A DNA stretch of 64,000 nucleotides from Alphaproteobacteria bacterium UBA3768 (GTDB lineage Bacteria; Pseudomonadota; Alphaproteobacteria; CAAHEQ01; UBA3637). The notes beneath the pieces are model-generated. The model searched no databases. It worked only from the letters and a program-made list of their open reading frames with translations, and was not told the DNA's origin. The stretch lies in NCBI GenBank assembly GCA_002372315.1, contig DFFU01000027.1, forward strand, positions 1 to 64,000, read 5' to 3'. Shown here piece by piece: positions 35,015 to 44,519 of this stretch. The first letter of the stretch is position 1. Each line of letters starts with the position of its first letter. The position numbers and the translations under genes are program-made.

Positions 35015-36253
35015 ATGGATAAAATTTTACAGCGTGGTCGTACAATGGTTGAAACCTTGTCAGTATTGGCAATTATAGGGGTTTTGTCTGTGACAGGTCT
35101 TCATGGTTTTAAGATGGCCATGCAGAAGCATAAGGACAACGAATTGCTGAACGAAATCAACAAATGCGCTTACAGTGTTGCCTCACAACTGTTTTTGGGT
35201 TCAAGTGCTAGTTTAAACGAATTTGCCAATAAATCCTTTGATGGGGTCAGCATTTCACCAGAAGTTTTGACTTGGGATAATGAATTTGGAATTCAAATTT
35301 CCAATGTTAGCAAACAAACGTGTCAAAATCTTTTCCTATCCTTCGGTAAAAATTCCATAGTGCGATGGATTGCAAAAGAGGGTGGAAGAACAAATATGCA
35401 GGCCAGCGCATGCGCCCAAACCAATAATTTGGTTATTGGATACAACAAAAATATGGAAAAAAGCAATGATTCTGCTTTTAAAACGGACTTTGCTGATAAA
35501 CAATCATGCGAAAATGCACGAAAATCATGGTGTCCAAAACCCAGTTCTGATCCTGATATACCATCCACCACAGGCCTTTGTTATGATTCACAGTGCATGA
35601 AGTGCCAAGATTCGGGTAATATCACAGCTGCTGGCATGGATGGTATTGCCTGTACCTATCAGGGTATGCAAAGTAAATGTCAAGGTGGTGTTTGTTTGGA
35701 TCCTGAGGCTGTTTCAAAAGAAGGTGATTCATGCGAAACCAATGCGGATTGTGGTAGCGTAGGCAGTGGCTATTATTGCCGATATAGCACCTTTTGTAGA
35801 AAAGATTCAAATTGTTGGAAAACAGTAGATGTGAGCGGTGGCGGAGATGGTAAATGTACAAAGGTTGGTAGTAAAAATTTTGCAACAACGCAAAGTTTAG
35901 GATATGTTGCACGCAGTTTTGATAAAATGAATTGGTGGTCTGCATATAATTGGTGTCAAGCACAAGGTATGCGATTGTTTGATTTCAACCGATTATACTG
36001 TTATAATGCTGGTGAAATGAATCAAAAGAATTCGGTATATTATTGTTATTCAGATTCAAACCAAAACAGTATGTCAGCTGAACTTTGGGAACTAAAACAA
36101 ATTTGGGCAGGATCTGCTCAAGATCATTGGACAGACTATACCTATGTTGAAGATGGGGCTCAAGCACGTGTCATCACGTTAGCAACAAACAGCGCAACGT
36201 TTATAAGAAAATCACTTGATTTAAATTATAAGGCTTTATGCCAGCCCAAGTAA
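35015..36253 (+). CDS. Prepilin-like protein with Cys-rich stalk and lectin-like C-terminal domain
   Basis: 412 residues. GGAGGT is 5 bases before the ATG. A very short leader (MDKILQRG) precedes the site G|RTMVE, then the hydrophobic helix TLSVLAIIGVLSVTG and MQKHKDNELLNEINK, matching the 12180-13208 protein. About 30-165 is a pilin-like region. About 175-275 holds some 14 Cys in EGF-like spacings (MKCQDSGNI, CETNADCG, CRYSTFCRKDSNCW). The last 125 residues contain MNWWSAYNWCQAQGMRLFDFNRLYC, the typical start of a C-type lectin fold, and end in a Cys. So one polypeptide joins a pilin anchor, a stalk and a possible ligand-binding head. Ligand unknown. Confidence 0.85.
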   Translation: MDKILQRGRTMVETLSVLAIIGVLSVTGLHGFKMAMQKHKDNELLNEINKCAYSVASQLFLGSSASLNEFANKSFDGVSISPEVLTWDNEFGIQISNVSKQTCQNLFLSFGKNSIVRWIAKEGGRTNMQASACAQTNNLVIGYNKNMEKSNDSAFKTDFADKQSCENARKSWCPKPSSDPDIPSTTGLCYDSQCMKCQDSGNITAAGMDGIACTYQGMQSKCQGGVCLDPEAVSKEGDSCETNADCGSVGSGYYCRYSTFCRKDSNCWKTVDVSGGGDGKCTKVGSKNFATTQSLGYVARSFDKMNWWSAYNWCQAQGMRLFDFNRLYCYNAGEMNQKNSVYYCYSDSNQNSMSAELWELKQIWAGSAQDHWTDYTYVEDGAQARVITLATNSATFIRKSLDLNYKALCQPK

Positions 36254-36261
36254 GATTTTTC

Positions 36262-36290
36262 TTGACGAATATGTGATTTTGTTCTATAAT
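36262..36290 (+). promoter_or_regulatory. Promoter of rho
   Basis: TTGACG (36262-36267), 17-bp spacer, consensus TATAAT (36285-36290). Confidence 0.75.
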
Positions 36291-36299
36291 AGTTAACAT

Positions 36300-36315
36300 C
36301 AAGCGTCCGCTTGAA
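36300..36315 (+). promoter_or_regulatory. Hairpin in the rho leader
   Basis: TCAAGC/GCTTGA around GTCC lies just after the predicted transcription start and 35 bases before the rho ATG. It may affect rho expression or protect the 5' end; function not shown. Confidence 0.4.
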
Positions 36316-36349
36316 TTATTTCCCATTATTTTTGATGAAAGGTTATCCG

Positions 36350-37612
36350 ATGCAATTGCAGGATCTAAAGAAAAAATCACCAACAGATTTATTGAAATAT
36401 GCCGAAGAATTGGGTATTGAAAATGCTGCCAGTTTACGCACTCAAGACATGATGTATGCCATTTTAAAGCGTTTGGCAGAAACTGAAACCACCTTATTTG
36501 GTGAAGGTGTTTTACAGGTCATGCAAGATGGCTTTGGATTCTTGCGTTCCCCTGAGGCCAATTATTTGGCTGGTCCAGATGACATCTATGTGGCACCACA
36601 ACATATCAAGCGCTATGGGTTGCGCACAGGCGATACTATCAGTGGTGAAATTGCGGCCCCCAAAAATAATGAAAAATACTTTTCTTTAACCAAAATCAAT
36701 CAAGTCAATTTTGATGATCCAGAAAAATTACGCTATCGTGTGAATTTTGATGATTTAACACCTTTATACCCTGAAAAAGCCATCAAAATGGAACATGAAG
36801 CACCCGATAATAAGAAAAAGGATTTGACAGACAGAATTATAGATTTGATTTGTCCTCAAGGTTTTGGGCAACGTTCTTTGATTGTTGCACCCCCCAGAAC
36901 AGGTAAGACGGTCATGTTACAAAATATTGCCCATGCCATAACGGCAAACTTTCCAAAGGCTCACTTGATTATGTTATTGATTGATGAACGCCCAGAAGAA
37001 GTGACAGATATGATTCGCTCAGTAAAAGGTGAAGTCATTTCATCCACTTTTGATGAACCCGCTGCACGCCATGTGCAGGTCGCTGAAATGGTTATTGAAA
37101 AGGCTAAACGTTTGGTTGAACATAAACAAGACGTAGTGATTTTGTTAGATTCTATCACACGCTTGGCACGTGCTTACAACACCGTTGTACCCAGTTCAGG
37201 AAAAGTCTTAACTGGCGGTGTGGATGCCAATGCTCTGCAAAAACCCAAGCGCTTTTTTGGTGCTGCCCGCAATATTGAAGAAGGTGGTTCTTTAACAATA
37301 TTCGGCACCGCTTTGGTGGATACGGGGTCGCGTATGGATGAAGTGATTTTTGAAGAATTTAAAGGCACAGGAAATAGCGAAATCGTATTGGATCGTAAAG
37401 TATCTGATAAGCGCATTTTCCCTGCTATTGATGTAACCAAATCTGGCACACGTAAGGAAGAATTGTTGGTTGATAAGAATAAACTGCCCAAAATGTGGAT
37501 GTTGCGCCGTATTTTGATTCCTATGGGTGTAACAGAATCCATGGAATTCTTGATGGAAAAATTAAAATTCACCAAAAATAATGATGATTTCTTTAACTCC
37601 ATGAATCAATAG
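36350..37612 (+). CDS. rho: Transcription termination factor Rho
   Basis: 420 residues from the ATG at 36350; AAAGG is 7 bases upstream and MQLQDLKKKSPTDLLKYAEELGIENA is the family N-terminus. The RNA-binding cold-shock-like domain has DGFGFLRSP. The ATPase core shows VAPPRTGKTVML (Walker A, about 170-181), DERPEEVTDM, VILLDSITRLARAYN (Walker B) and TGGVDANALQKPKRFFGAARN (Q and R loop region). The hexamer terminates untranslated transcripts. It is separate from its neighbours, with a strong own promoter. Confidence 0.98.
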   Translation: MQLQDLKKKSPTDLLKYAEELGIENAASLRTQDMMYAILKRLAETETTLFGEGVLQVMQDGFGFLRSPEANYLAGPDDIYVAPQHIKRYGLRTGDTISGEIAAPKNNEKYFSLTKINQVNFDDPEKLRYRVNFDDLTPLYPEKAIKMEHEAPDNKKKDLTDRIIDLICPQGFGQRSLIVAPPRTGKTVMLQNIAHAITANFPKAHLIMLLIDERPEEVTDMIRSVKGEVISSTFDEPAARHVQVAEMVIEKAKRLVEHKQDVVILLDSITRLARAYNTVVPSSGKVLTGGVDANALQKPKRFFGAARNIEEGGSLTIFGTALVDTGSRMDEVIFEEFKGTGNSEIVLDRKVSDKRIFPAIDVTKSGTRKEELLVDKNKLPKMWMLRRILIPMGVTESMEFLMEKLKFTKNNDDFFNSMNQ

Positions 37613-37682
37613 GAAAAATAAAGTTTTGTCCCAAAATATAACAATTGGAATTTAAAAACAATACTTTTTTGTTGGATTTTTT

Positions 37683-38399
37683 ATGAATTATCTTGAAAAA
37701 GCATCCTTACTTAAAGAAAAGATTAAAAAGAATAAGGAAGATATTCAAAAAATACTTCAATCCTATACATCTGATAAACGGGAAAAATTGCTTTTTCTGC
37801 AATATCTCATTTCAATCCAAACAGGGAGAGTAAAGTTTTTACGCCCAAATGATACAAGGGACATCATTGATAGAGAAAGACAAATTTCAGAGTTTTCAAA
37901 GAAAATTTTTGAAGTAATACCAGATTCTAAACATTTGGTATTTCATGGAACTCCCATCTATAACACCGAAAAAATTTTAAAAAGTGGTCGTATTGTTTCT
38001 GGCAGAGATTTATGGGGTATTAAAACGAGTGGTGATCCTTTGGGGCAATTTTCAGTTACAACAAAAGAAAATATTCAAAATACAGTTATTGGACATTCTG
38101 ATTTAGGCGCTTATACAGAATTTCTACCTGCGGGAACCATTTTTGTCCTTTATCCAAAGGATGAAGAAGAATATAAAATGGCACAAAAAAAAGGATATTT
38201 ACACAATATAGATTTTAAAAGAAATCCAAACAGAATCCATTCTTTGGTGACAACATCAGAAAATTTAGATCGTATAAATAATTGGTTAAAAAAATACAAG
38301 TTGAATTACCATGTTTATGATTATGATGCTTTCATTGATTATTGGCAAAAACAAACAATTAATCCTCAAGCATTAAAAAAACAAAAAACAATTGATTAA
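37683..38399 (+). CDS. Hypothetical protein with a possible ADP-ribosyltransferase-like fold
   Basis: 238 residues. After a helical N-terminal part (1-85) comes HLVFHGTPIYNTEKILKSGRI, which resembles the first motif of ART/PARP and Tpt1-like folds (His-Gly-Thr, then an Ile-Leu-x-x-Gly turn). Later strands are LGQFSVTT and TIFVLYP. No clear Tyr and Glu partners are identified, so catalytic activity is unproven. There is no signal peptide. The ribosome site is weak (GGA 6 bases before the ATG). It lies between rho and a GT2 gene. Confidence 0.65.
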   Translation: MNYLEKASLLKEKIKKNKEDIQKILQSYTSDKREKLLFLQYLISIQTGRVKFLRPNDTRDIIDRERQISEFSKKIFEVIPDSKHLVFHGTPIYNTEKILKSGRIVSGRDLWGIKTSGDPLGQFSVTTKENIQNTVIGHSDLGAYTEFLPAGTIFVLYPKDEEEYKMAQKKGYLHNIDFKRNPNRIHSLVTTSENLDRINNWLKKYKLNYHVYDYDAFIDYWQKQTINPQALKKQKTID

Positions 38400-38420
38400 A
38401 AAAAATTTTTATGCTATGCT
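38392..38420 (+). promoter_or_regulatory. Promoter of the GT2 / prepilin pair
   Basis: TTGATT (38392-38397), overlapping the stop of the gene before, 17-bp spacer, TATGCT (38415-38420). Confidence 0.6.
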
Positions 38421-38437
38421 GCTTTCAAGGAGTTTCC

Positions 38438-39286
38438 ATGAAAGCACCCAAGATTTCCGTTTTAATGCCTGTTTATAAAACTAAGCCAGAATTTTTAAGG
38501 GCAACAATTCAAAGTATTTTAAATCAAACTTTTAAGGATTTTGAGTTTTTAATTTTGGATGATTGCCCCACGGATTCACGTGAAGAAATCGTTAAGGCGT
38601 TCAACGATAAACGTATAAAATATGTTAAAAACAAAAAAAATATGGGCATTACACCCAGCCGTAATAAATTGATACAGATGGCAAAGGGTAAATATCTGGC
38701 CGTGATGGATCATGATGATATATCTCTTGTCAAACGATTTGAAAAACAGGTAAAATTTTTGGATAGGCATCCAGAAATTGGTGTCGTAGGATGTCAATAC
38801 CAAATACTACCTCGTATGCGTCAATCACGACTTCCAACAACCAATGAAGAAATTCAAATGGGATTAATGCAAGATTGTATGATTTTGCATCCTAGCTCTA
38901 TGATACGGGCAAGCGTGTTAAAAGAATCCCCTTATCAAGCGGAGTTTTCCCCATCAGAAGACTATATGCTTTGGTGTAATTTAATCGGTAAAACAAAATT
39001 TTATAATTTACCCGAAACTTTATTTCACTATAACCTACATGAAACAAATACCAGTAAAACACAAAGTCAAAAGATGTTGGATACCGCACAAAAAATTCGA
39101 AAAGTCGTGCGTAGTAAACATCCGAATCTATGGTTAAAATTTCAAAAGAAAGCCCCTCATATCGTGAGAATGAAACTGTTTGGTATCATTCCTTTGGGAA
39201 AATTTGAACAATTTGGGAGCCAAAAAAAAGGCATTTTGAAATATCTGCCTTTTATCAAAACAAAAATAAAGTATAAATATTTATGA
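38438..39286 (+). CDS. GT2 family glycosyltransferase
   Basis: 282 residues from the ATG at 38438 (AAGGAG 5 bases upstream). The GT-A fold shows ISVLMPVYKTKPEFLRATIQSILNQTF, ILDDCPTD, and the DxD-type YLAVMDHDDIS. A later SEDYMLWCNL corresponds to the acceptor/ED motif of this group. There is no membrane segment. It probably adds a sugar to a surface glycan or protein. It overlaps or abuts the small prepilin gene, so glycosylation of a pilin-like protein is possible (inference). Confidence 0.88.
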   Translation: MKAPKISVLMPVYKTKPEFLRATIQSILNQTFKDFEFLILDDCPTDSREEIVKAFNDKRIKYVKNKKNMGITPSRNKLIQMAKGKYLAVMDHDDISLVKRFEKQVKFLDRHPEIGVVGCQYQILPRMRQSRLPTTNEEIQMGLMQDCMILHPSSMIRASVLKESPYQAEFSPSEDYMLWCNLIGKTKFYNLPETLFHYNLHETNTSKTQSQKMLDTAQKIRKVVRSKHPNLWLKFQKKAPHIVRMKLFGIIPLGKFEQFGSQKKGILKYLPFIKTKIKYKYL

Positions 39287-39297
39287 AAGGAATCATC

Positions 39298-39687
39298 ATG
39301 AAGAACGAGTATGGACGAACCATGATTGAAATGTTGGGTGTTTTGTCTATTATTGGCATATTAACCATTGGTGGAATTATGGCTTTTCAAAATGGTCAAA
39401 CACAAAATGAGGCCAATAAAATCAATGAATTGGTATCTATTGCTTCACTCAATGGTTTAACCAAAATGAAAGATTACGATAACACAAAAATATGGAAAGT
39501 TATTGGCAAGAAAAAAGCCGATTATAAATGTGTAGATTCATTAGTCGTCGAAGCAAACGGTCAAGTAAAAATAATCTTTTCCTCGGATTGCGACAAAGTC
39601 AAAAAAATACTGACAAGCCAATGGGGAAATCGCTGGAACAAATCAACTCATACTTACACCCCACCCGAAGATGATGACGACGTTTAA
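39298..39687 (+). CDS. Small prepilin-like protein, 129 aa
   Basis: The ATG at 39298 is chosen because AAAGGA lies 6 bases upstream; another in-frame ATG at 39283 overlaps the GT2 stop. The leader is only MKNEYG. The processing site G|RTMIE is followed by the helix MLGVLSIIGILTIGGIMAF, then ANKINELVSIA. The globular part is short with two Cys (YKCVDS, SSDCDK) about 23 apart, a possible C-terminal disulfide loop as in type IV pilins. The acidic end PPEDDDDV is unusual. By size this is the best candidate for a true (pseudo)pilin among the three. Confidence 0.8.
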   Translation: MKNEYGRTMIEMLGVLSIIGILTIGGIMAFQNGQTQNEANKINELVSIASLNGLTKMKDYDNTKIWKVIGKKKADYKCVDSLVVEANGQVKIIFSSDCDKVKKILTSQWGNRWNKSTHTYTPPEDDDDV

Positions 39688-42600
39688 ACTAATGAGGCGA
39701 TTTTTTGAATCATATCACGCACACCCCTTAAACGCTTAGAGGTATCCTGCCAAGCACGAATGGCCAACACTTTTTGGTCAGGACGAATTTTCATCGTACC
39801 CACTTGGGATTTTATGTAATCAATCAATCCTGCTGGGTTTGGAAAAGTATTGTTGAAAAAGCTGATCGTTGCCCCTTTTTCACCCGCATCTAAGCGTTCA
39901 ATGTGTGCTTTACGCGCCAACAATTTCAATTCCAAAGTTAAAAATAAGTTCTCTGTTTCAACCGGATAAAGACCAAAACGATCCTTTAATTCCGCACGCA
40001 TAGCGTTGATTTCATCCATAGATTGAATATCCCCCATACGTCGGTATAAATCCATCCGCACATCCAATTCGGGAATATAAGTGGATGGAATCAACACGGG
40101 AAGCCCCACCGAAATTTGTGGTGAAAAATCTTCTTGAACAATTTTCGTTTTGTCCGCTTTTAAATTATGAACAGCCTCTGCCAACATTTTTTGATAAAGA
40201 GCAACCCCTATTTCACGGATATGCCCCGATTGTTCAGCACCAAGTAAGTTCCCTGCTCCACGGATATCCAAATCGTGGCTCGCCAACATAAAACCAGCGC
40301 CTAAACTATCCAATTTTTGCATCACTTCCAAACGCTTGCGTGCATTTTCGGATAAGCTTCCCGTTGTTGTTAAGTAAGCATAAGCCTTTTGCTTACCACG
40401 CCCTACACGCCCACGTAGCTGGTAAAGCGCTGCCAAACCAAACATATCCGCCCGATAAACAATCATCGTATTAACGCGCGGTAAATCCAAGCCTGATTCA
40501 ATGATACTGGTAGCAATTAAAACATCATAAGCGCCTTCGGTAAAATCAGACATAATGTTTTCCAACTGTGTAGGTGGCATTTGCCCATGCGCTTGCACCA
40601 TTTTTAAATCAGGCAATAATGCGTGCAAATCGTCATATACATCCGCCATATCTGAAATTCGTGGCACCACAACAAAGGTTTGTCCTCCACGAAAATGTTC
40701 GCGTAAAATTGCTTCTTTCATCACTACAGGATCAAAAGGCATGACATAGGTTTTAACCGCTAATCGGTCCACGGGTGGGGTCGCAATAACGGATAGATCG
40801 CGTACTCCCGATAATGACAATTGCAATGTACGTGGAATGGGGGTTGCGGTCAATGTTAAAACATGAACACCCTCTTGCAATTCCTTTAAGCGTTCTTTGT
40901 GTTTGACACCAAAATGTTGCTCTTCATCCACAATTACAAGACCTAAATTTTTAAAGCACATCGTTTTGGATAAAAGTGCATGTGTTCCCACAACAATATC
41001 TAAACTACCTTTTTCCAACTCATCTTTCACTTTTTTGGCATCACGTGCAGACACCAAACGGGAAAGTGAACCAATACGAATGGGAAAACCAGCAAAACGA
41101 TCAATAAAATTTTGCGTGTGTTGACGCGCCAACAATGTCGTTGGAGTAATAACCGCCACTTGATATCCCGCCATCACGGATAAGAAGGCTGCACGCATGG
41201 CAACCTCTGTTTTTCCAAAGCCCACATCCCCACAAACCAAACGATCCATGGGTTTACCTGCCGATAAATCCGTTTCAATTTCCGCCACTGTACGCAACTG
41301 ATCCTCTGTTTCGGTATAGGGAAAACGCGCACAAAATTCTTGATAAAGACCATGAGGCGCCAAAATTTTGGGCATTTTATGTAAAGCCCTTTGCCCTGCA
41401 ATTTTCATCAATTGACCCGCCATTTGGAGTAAATCTTTTTGGACTTTGGTTTTGCGATTTGCAAAAGAAGGATTTCCAAGTCTATCCAGCGCGACTTCGC
41501 CCGAACCATAACGTGATAAAACATCTGTATTTTCAACAGGCACAAAAAGACGGGCATTTTCGGCATATTCCAAAAGCAGACAATCATGCGCAGCCCCTGC
41601 TACCTGCAAGGTTTCCAATCCCATAAACCGTCCAATACCATGTTGGATATGAACAACCAAATCGCCCTTAGAAAGTGTAGAAATATCTGCAATAAAATCT
41701 TGAACCTTACGACGCTTAGGAACGCTTTGTAAACGTTCCCCAAACATATCTGTTTCGGTTAAAATCAAGAAATCATCTGTTTGAAAGCCTGTTTCAAAAG
41801 GAGCCACCCAAATGCTTGGAGCCTTTTTTAGGGCTGATTTAAAATCGTCCGCCAATGATAAAGTTAAATCTTTTTCCTTAAATAGAGCCTTTAGACGATC
41901 TGATGCTCCTTCAGTCAGAGTGGTTAAAATCACTTTCTTACGTGATGAACGAACAAAATCTGCTATTTCCAAAAATAAATCTTTATCTTTTTGAATCCGC
42001 ACATCCACAAAATCACGTGTTGCACGTGCTCCTTGATCTTGGAATTTTTCACTTTGAAAGGGGGATAACTGAATCACTGAATGATTTTTTAAGTACTTTT
42101 TCATGTTGATATCATCAATAAAAAACAATTCCGGTGGTAAAGGATGATAAAGGGGGACATTAGGACCTTGGTACTGCAATCGAGCTTGATAATAATCATT
42201 AATCTGAGATGTACGTGCTTTCAAAGATTCCCAAAAGGTTGTTCCTATAAAAATATCTGCATCTGAAACATAATCTAATAATGATGCCATTTTTTCATAA
42301 AAAAGTGGTAAAAAGTGTTCCATACCATCTGTATAACGTTCATCTGTAACAGCCTGATAAATACTGTCCTGTAAAGGATTATCAAATAGTTCCCTGTATT
42401 TGGATCGAAATAATCGACAACTTTCCTCATTTAATTCAAACAAACGAACCGGTTTGATTTCAAATTCTTTTAACAGATCAGTTGTACGTTGTGTTGCCGG
42501 ATCAAAAAAGCGTATACTTTCCAATTCATCATCAAAAAAATCCAAGCGTACTGGCAAATTTAAGCCAGGGGTAAAAATATCCACAATTTCACCGCGAATA

Positions 42601-43049
42601 GCAAAATCACCTGCCTGCATCACAACGTCTGTAGATTGATATCCCGAACGCACCAAAAAAGATTTTAGTGTGTCAAAATCAATTTTTTGACTTGTTTTGA
42701 TTTGAAAACACGCATTTCTAAAGGTTTCTGGGACAGGGACCTTTTGAGTTAAAGCAGAAACAGATGTTATCAATATAACATTTTGTTTTATATTGGATAA
42801 TTGAATCAAACAATCAATTTGCGACCCTACTATATCAGCCGCAGGTGATACCCGATCATAGGGAACTGTATCCCATGACGGGTAAAATAAGACCTTGGCT
42901 TTTGGGCAAATTGATTTGATAATACCATAGGTACGATAAGCTTTTTTTTCATTTGAGGCCACATAAACAGCACTCTTCTTTTGTACATTTTTGCTTAAAA
43001 TAAATGCTTCATATCCCGAAGGAACACCACCATAAATCAATTCTGTCAT
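39684..43049 (-). CDS. mfd: Transcription-repair coupling factor Mfd
   Basis: 1121 residues from the ATG at 43047-43049, which overlaps the trkA stop in ATGA; the longer frame to 43100 is less likely. The N-terminal UvrB-like module includes LLFYPSWDTVPYD-type sequence. The RNA polymerase-interacting domain begins SKGDLVVHIQHGIGRFMGLE (about 475). The RecG-like helicase has VCGDVGFGKTEVAMRAA, VDEEQHFGV and LRGRVGRGKQKAYAYL. The TRCF C-terminal domain is present. It removes stalled polymerase and recruits UvrA. Its end overlaps the small prepilin gene by 4 bases on the other strand. Confidence 0.97.
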   Translation of the reverse strand: MTELIYGGVPSGYEAFILSKNVQKKSAVYVASNEKKAYRTYGIIKSICPKAKVLFYPSWDTVPYDRVSPAADIVGSQIDCLIQLSNIKQNVILITSVSALTQKVPVPETFRNACFQIKTSQKIDFDTLKSFLVRSGYQSTDVVMQAGDFAIRGEIVDIFTPGLNLPVRLDFFDDELESIRFFDPATQRTTDLLKEFEIKPVRLFELNEESCRLFRSKYRELFDNPLQDSIYQAVTDERYTDGMEHFLPLFYEKMASLLDYVSDADIFIGTTFWESLKARTSQINDYYQARLQYQGPNVPLYHPLPPELFFIDDINMKKYLKNHSVIQLSPFQSEKFQDQGARATRDFVDVRIQKDKDLFLEIADFVRSSRKKVILTTLTEGASDRLKALFKEKDLTLSLADDFKSALKKAPSIWVAPFETGFQTDDFLILTETDMFGERLQSVPKRRKVQDFIADISTLSKGDLVVHIQHGIGRFMGLETLQVAGAAHDCLLLEYAENARLFVPVENTDVLSRYGSGEVALDRLGNPSFANRKTKVQKDLLQMAGQLMKIAGQRALHKMPKILAPHGLYQEFCARFPYTETEDQLRTVAEIETDLSAGKPMDRLVCGDVGFGKTEVAMRAAFLSVMAGYQVAVITPTTLLARQHTQNFIDRFAGFPIRIGSLSRLVSARDAKKVKDELEKGSLDIVVGTHALLSKTMCFKNLGLVIVDEEQHFGVKHKERLKELQEGVHVLTLTATPIPRTLQLSLSGVRDLSVIATPPVDRLAVKTYVMPFDPVVMKEAILREHFRGGQTFVVVPRISDMADVYDDLHALLPDLKMVQAHGQMPPTQLENIMSDFTEGAYDVLIATSIIESGLDLPRVNTMIVYRADMFGLAALYQLRGRVGRGKQKAYAYLTTTGSLSENARKRLEVMQKLDSLGAGFMLASHDLDIRGAGNLLGAEQSGHIREIGVALYQKMLAEAVHNLKADKTKIVQEDFSPQISVGLPVLIPSTYIPELDVRMDLYRRMGDIQSMDEINAMRAELKDRFGLYPVETENLFLTLELKLLARKAHIERLDAGEKGATISFFNNTFPNPAGLIDYIKSQVGTMKIRPDQKVLAIRAWQDTSKRLRGVRDMIQKIASLV

Positions 43050-44416
43050 GCGAAAAACGAAAGCCTCACCGTAAAGAGTTTTTCGGCCTGAGCCACGCAT
43101 CCACGAGCCACGAATACATATACTTTATCACCAGGTTGAATGCGTAAATTCCGCTGAGGACATAAAAAAGTATTTTCCCGTAAAATTCCCCCAATTTGAA
43201 CCCCTTTAGGTATTTTCAATCGCCCAAGTGGGGCTCCGGTAATGCGTGATGTTTTCAATGCATCCATTTCCAATACTTCCCCCATCCCGGACTGCAGAAA
43301 ATAATCATTTGCTAAACGTCCTTTGCGCAAACATTTTAATACTGCAGAAACCATCACCGCATTGGGATTGATTAAAATATCCACCCCTAAACCACGCAAG
43401 TATTGTTTATATAGGGTGTTACGTACCAAAGCACAGGTACGTTTAACGCCACTCCGTTTAGCCATCAACGACAACAGAACGTTATTTTCATCCGAATGTG
43501 TCGTTGCAATGCTGACTTGATTTGCTTGTAAATCAATATCATCCAAAAGGCTATCATCAAAGCCATCACCATGAATAACCAAAGTCCGATCTAAATGCTC
43601 TGCCAAAAAAGAAGCCCTTGTTTTTTCCCTTTCCACCAATGTAATTTGAGTGTCATCTGAATCAGATTCCAAAACATTTGCCGTTTGAAAACCAATGGCC
43701 CCTCCCCCAAACATCAAAACATTATCCAATGGAATTTCAGCACATCCAAACATATCCAAAGCATAAGATAGGTGCCCGGTTTCCACAAAGAAATACACCT
43801 CATCCCCAACCTGTAAAACAACTTTTTCCAAATCCATCAATTGGTGTCGTCTGACGACCGCCACTATTGTCAAATTGACATCCCCAACTTGTCGGCGAAT
43901 TTGAGCCAGATTCTTACCTAAGAAAGGGATATCAGAACGACATTTCAGTCCCAAAAAACGAACTAAACCGCGTCCCAATATCGTCATATCCGTTGCCCCA
44001 TTAATTGACAAACTCGTCAAAATTTGATTGGCTGTTTCCTTTTCAGGCGACACCACAACATCAACCGACAAAGCCTTCAAAAAGTCCGAATATTTTCCCA
44101 TAAGGTAATCATTGGAAGATACCCGTGCAATTCGGCGTGTGACATGAAACAACTCTTTGGCTAAAGAACAAGCAATAATATTACTTTGATCATCACTGGT
44201 CATAGCCAACAAAACATCCATACTTTCAGCACCAGCCCTTTCCAAAACCAATGGAGAATCGCATGAACCTGTTAAGGTTTGAATATCCAACTGTTCACTC
44301 AGATCCGACAAAGCACTAGGATTTTTATCAATTAAGACAATTTCATGATTTTCCGCCCGCAAATAACGAGCCAAAGCGACCCCAGTTTGTCCTGCACCAG
44401 CAATCAATATACGCAT
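43046..44416 (-). CDS. trkA: Trk potassium uptake protein TrkA
   Basis: 456 residues with a doubled layout: RCK-N1 (RILIAGAGQTGVALARYL, Asp in LIDKNP), RCK-C1 (about 140-220), RCK-N2 (LMFGGGAIGFQTANVLE) and RCK-C2 ending in the PGDKVYVFV turn. It is the NAD(H)-binding regulatory subunit on the cytoplasmic face of TrkH/TrkG potassium channels. No trkH is seen next to it. AAAGGAG is 6 bases before the ATG. It is coupled to mfd. Confidence 0.95.
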   Translation of the reverse strand: MRILIAGAGQTGVALARYLRAENHEIVLIDKNPSALSDLSEQLDIQTLTGSCDSPLVLERAGAESMDVLLAMTSDDQSNIIACSLAKELFHVTRRIARVSSNDYLMGKYSDFLKALSVDVVVSPEKETANQILTSLSINGATDMTILGRGLVRFLGLKCRSDIPFLGKNLAQIRRQVGDVNLTIVAVVRRHQLMDLEKVVLQVGDEVYFFVETGHLSYALDMFGCAEIPLDNVLMFGGGAIGFQTANVLESDSDDTQITLVEREKTRASFLAEHLDRTLVIHGDGFDDSLLDDIDLQANQVSIATTHSDENNVLLSLMAKRSGVKRTCALVRNTLYKQYLRGLGVDILINPNAVMVSAVLKCLRKGRLANDYFLQSGMGEVLEMDALKTSRITGAPLGRLKIPKGVQIGGILRENTFLCPQRNLRIQPGDKVYVFVARGCVAQAEKLFTVRLSFFA

Positions 44417-44519
44417 TTAATCTCCTTTTTATATCTATTTTAATCTTTTTTAGAAAAAGAGCAAGTTTTATCTTGAGAAAAAAAGATTATTATGCTAAAC
44501 CTTTAAAGAAAGGATTTTT

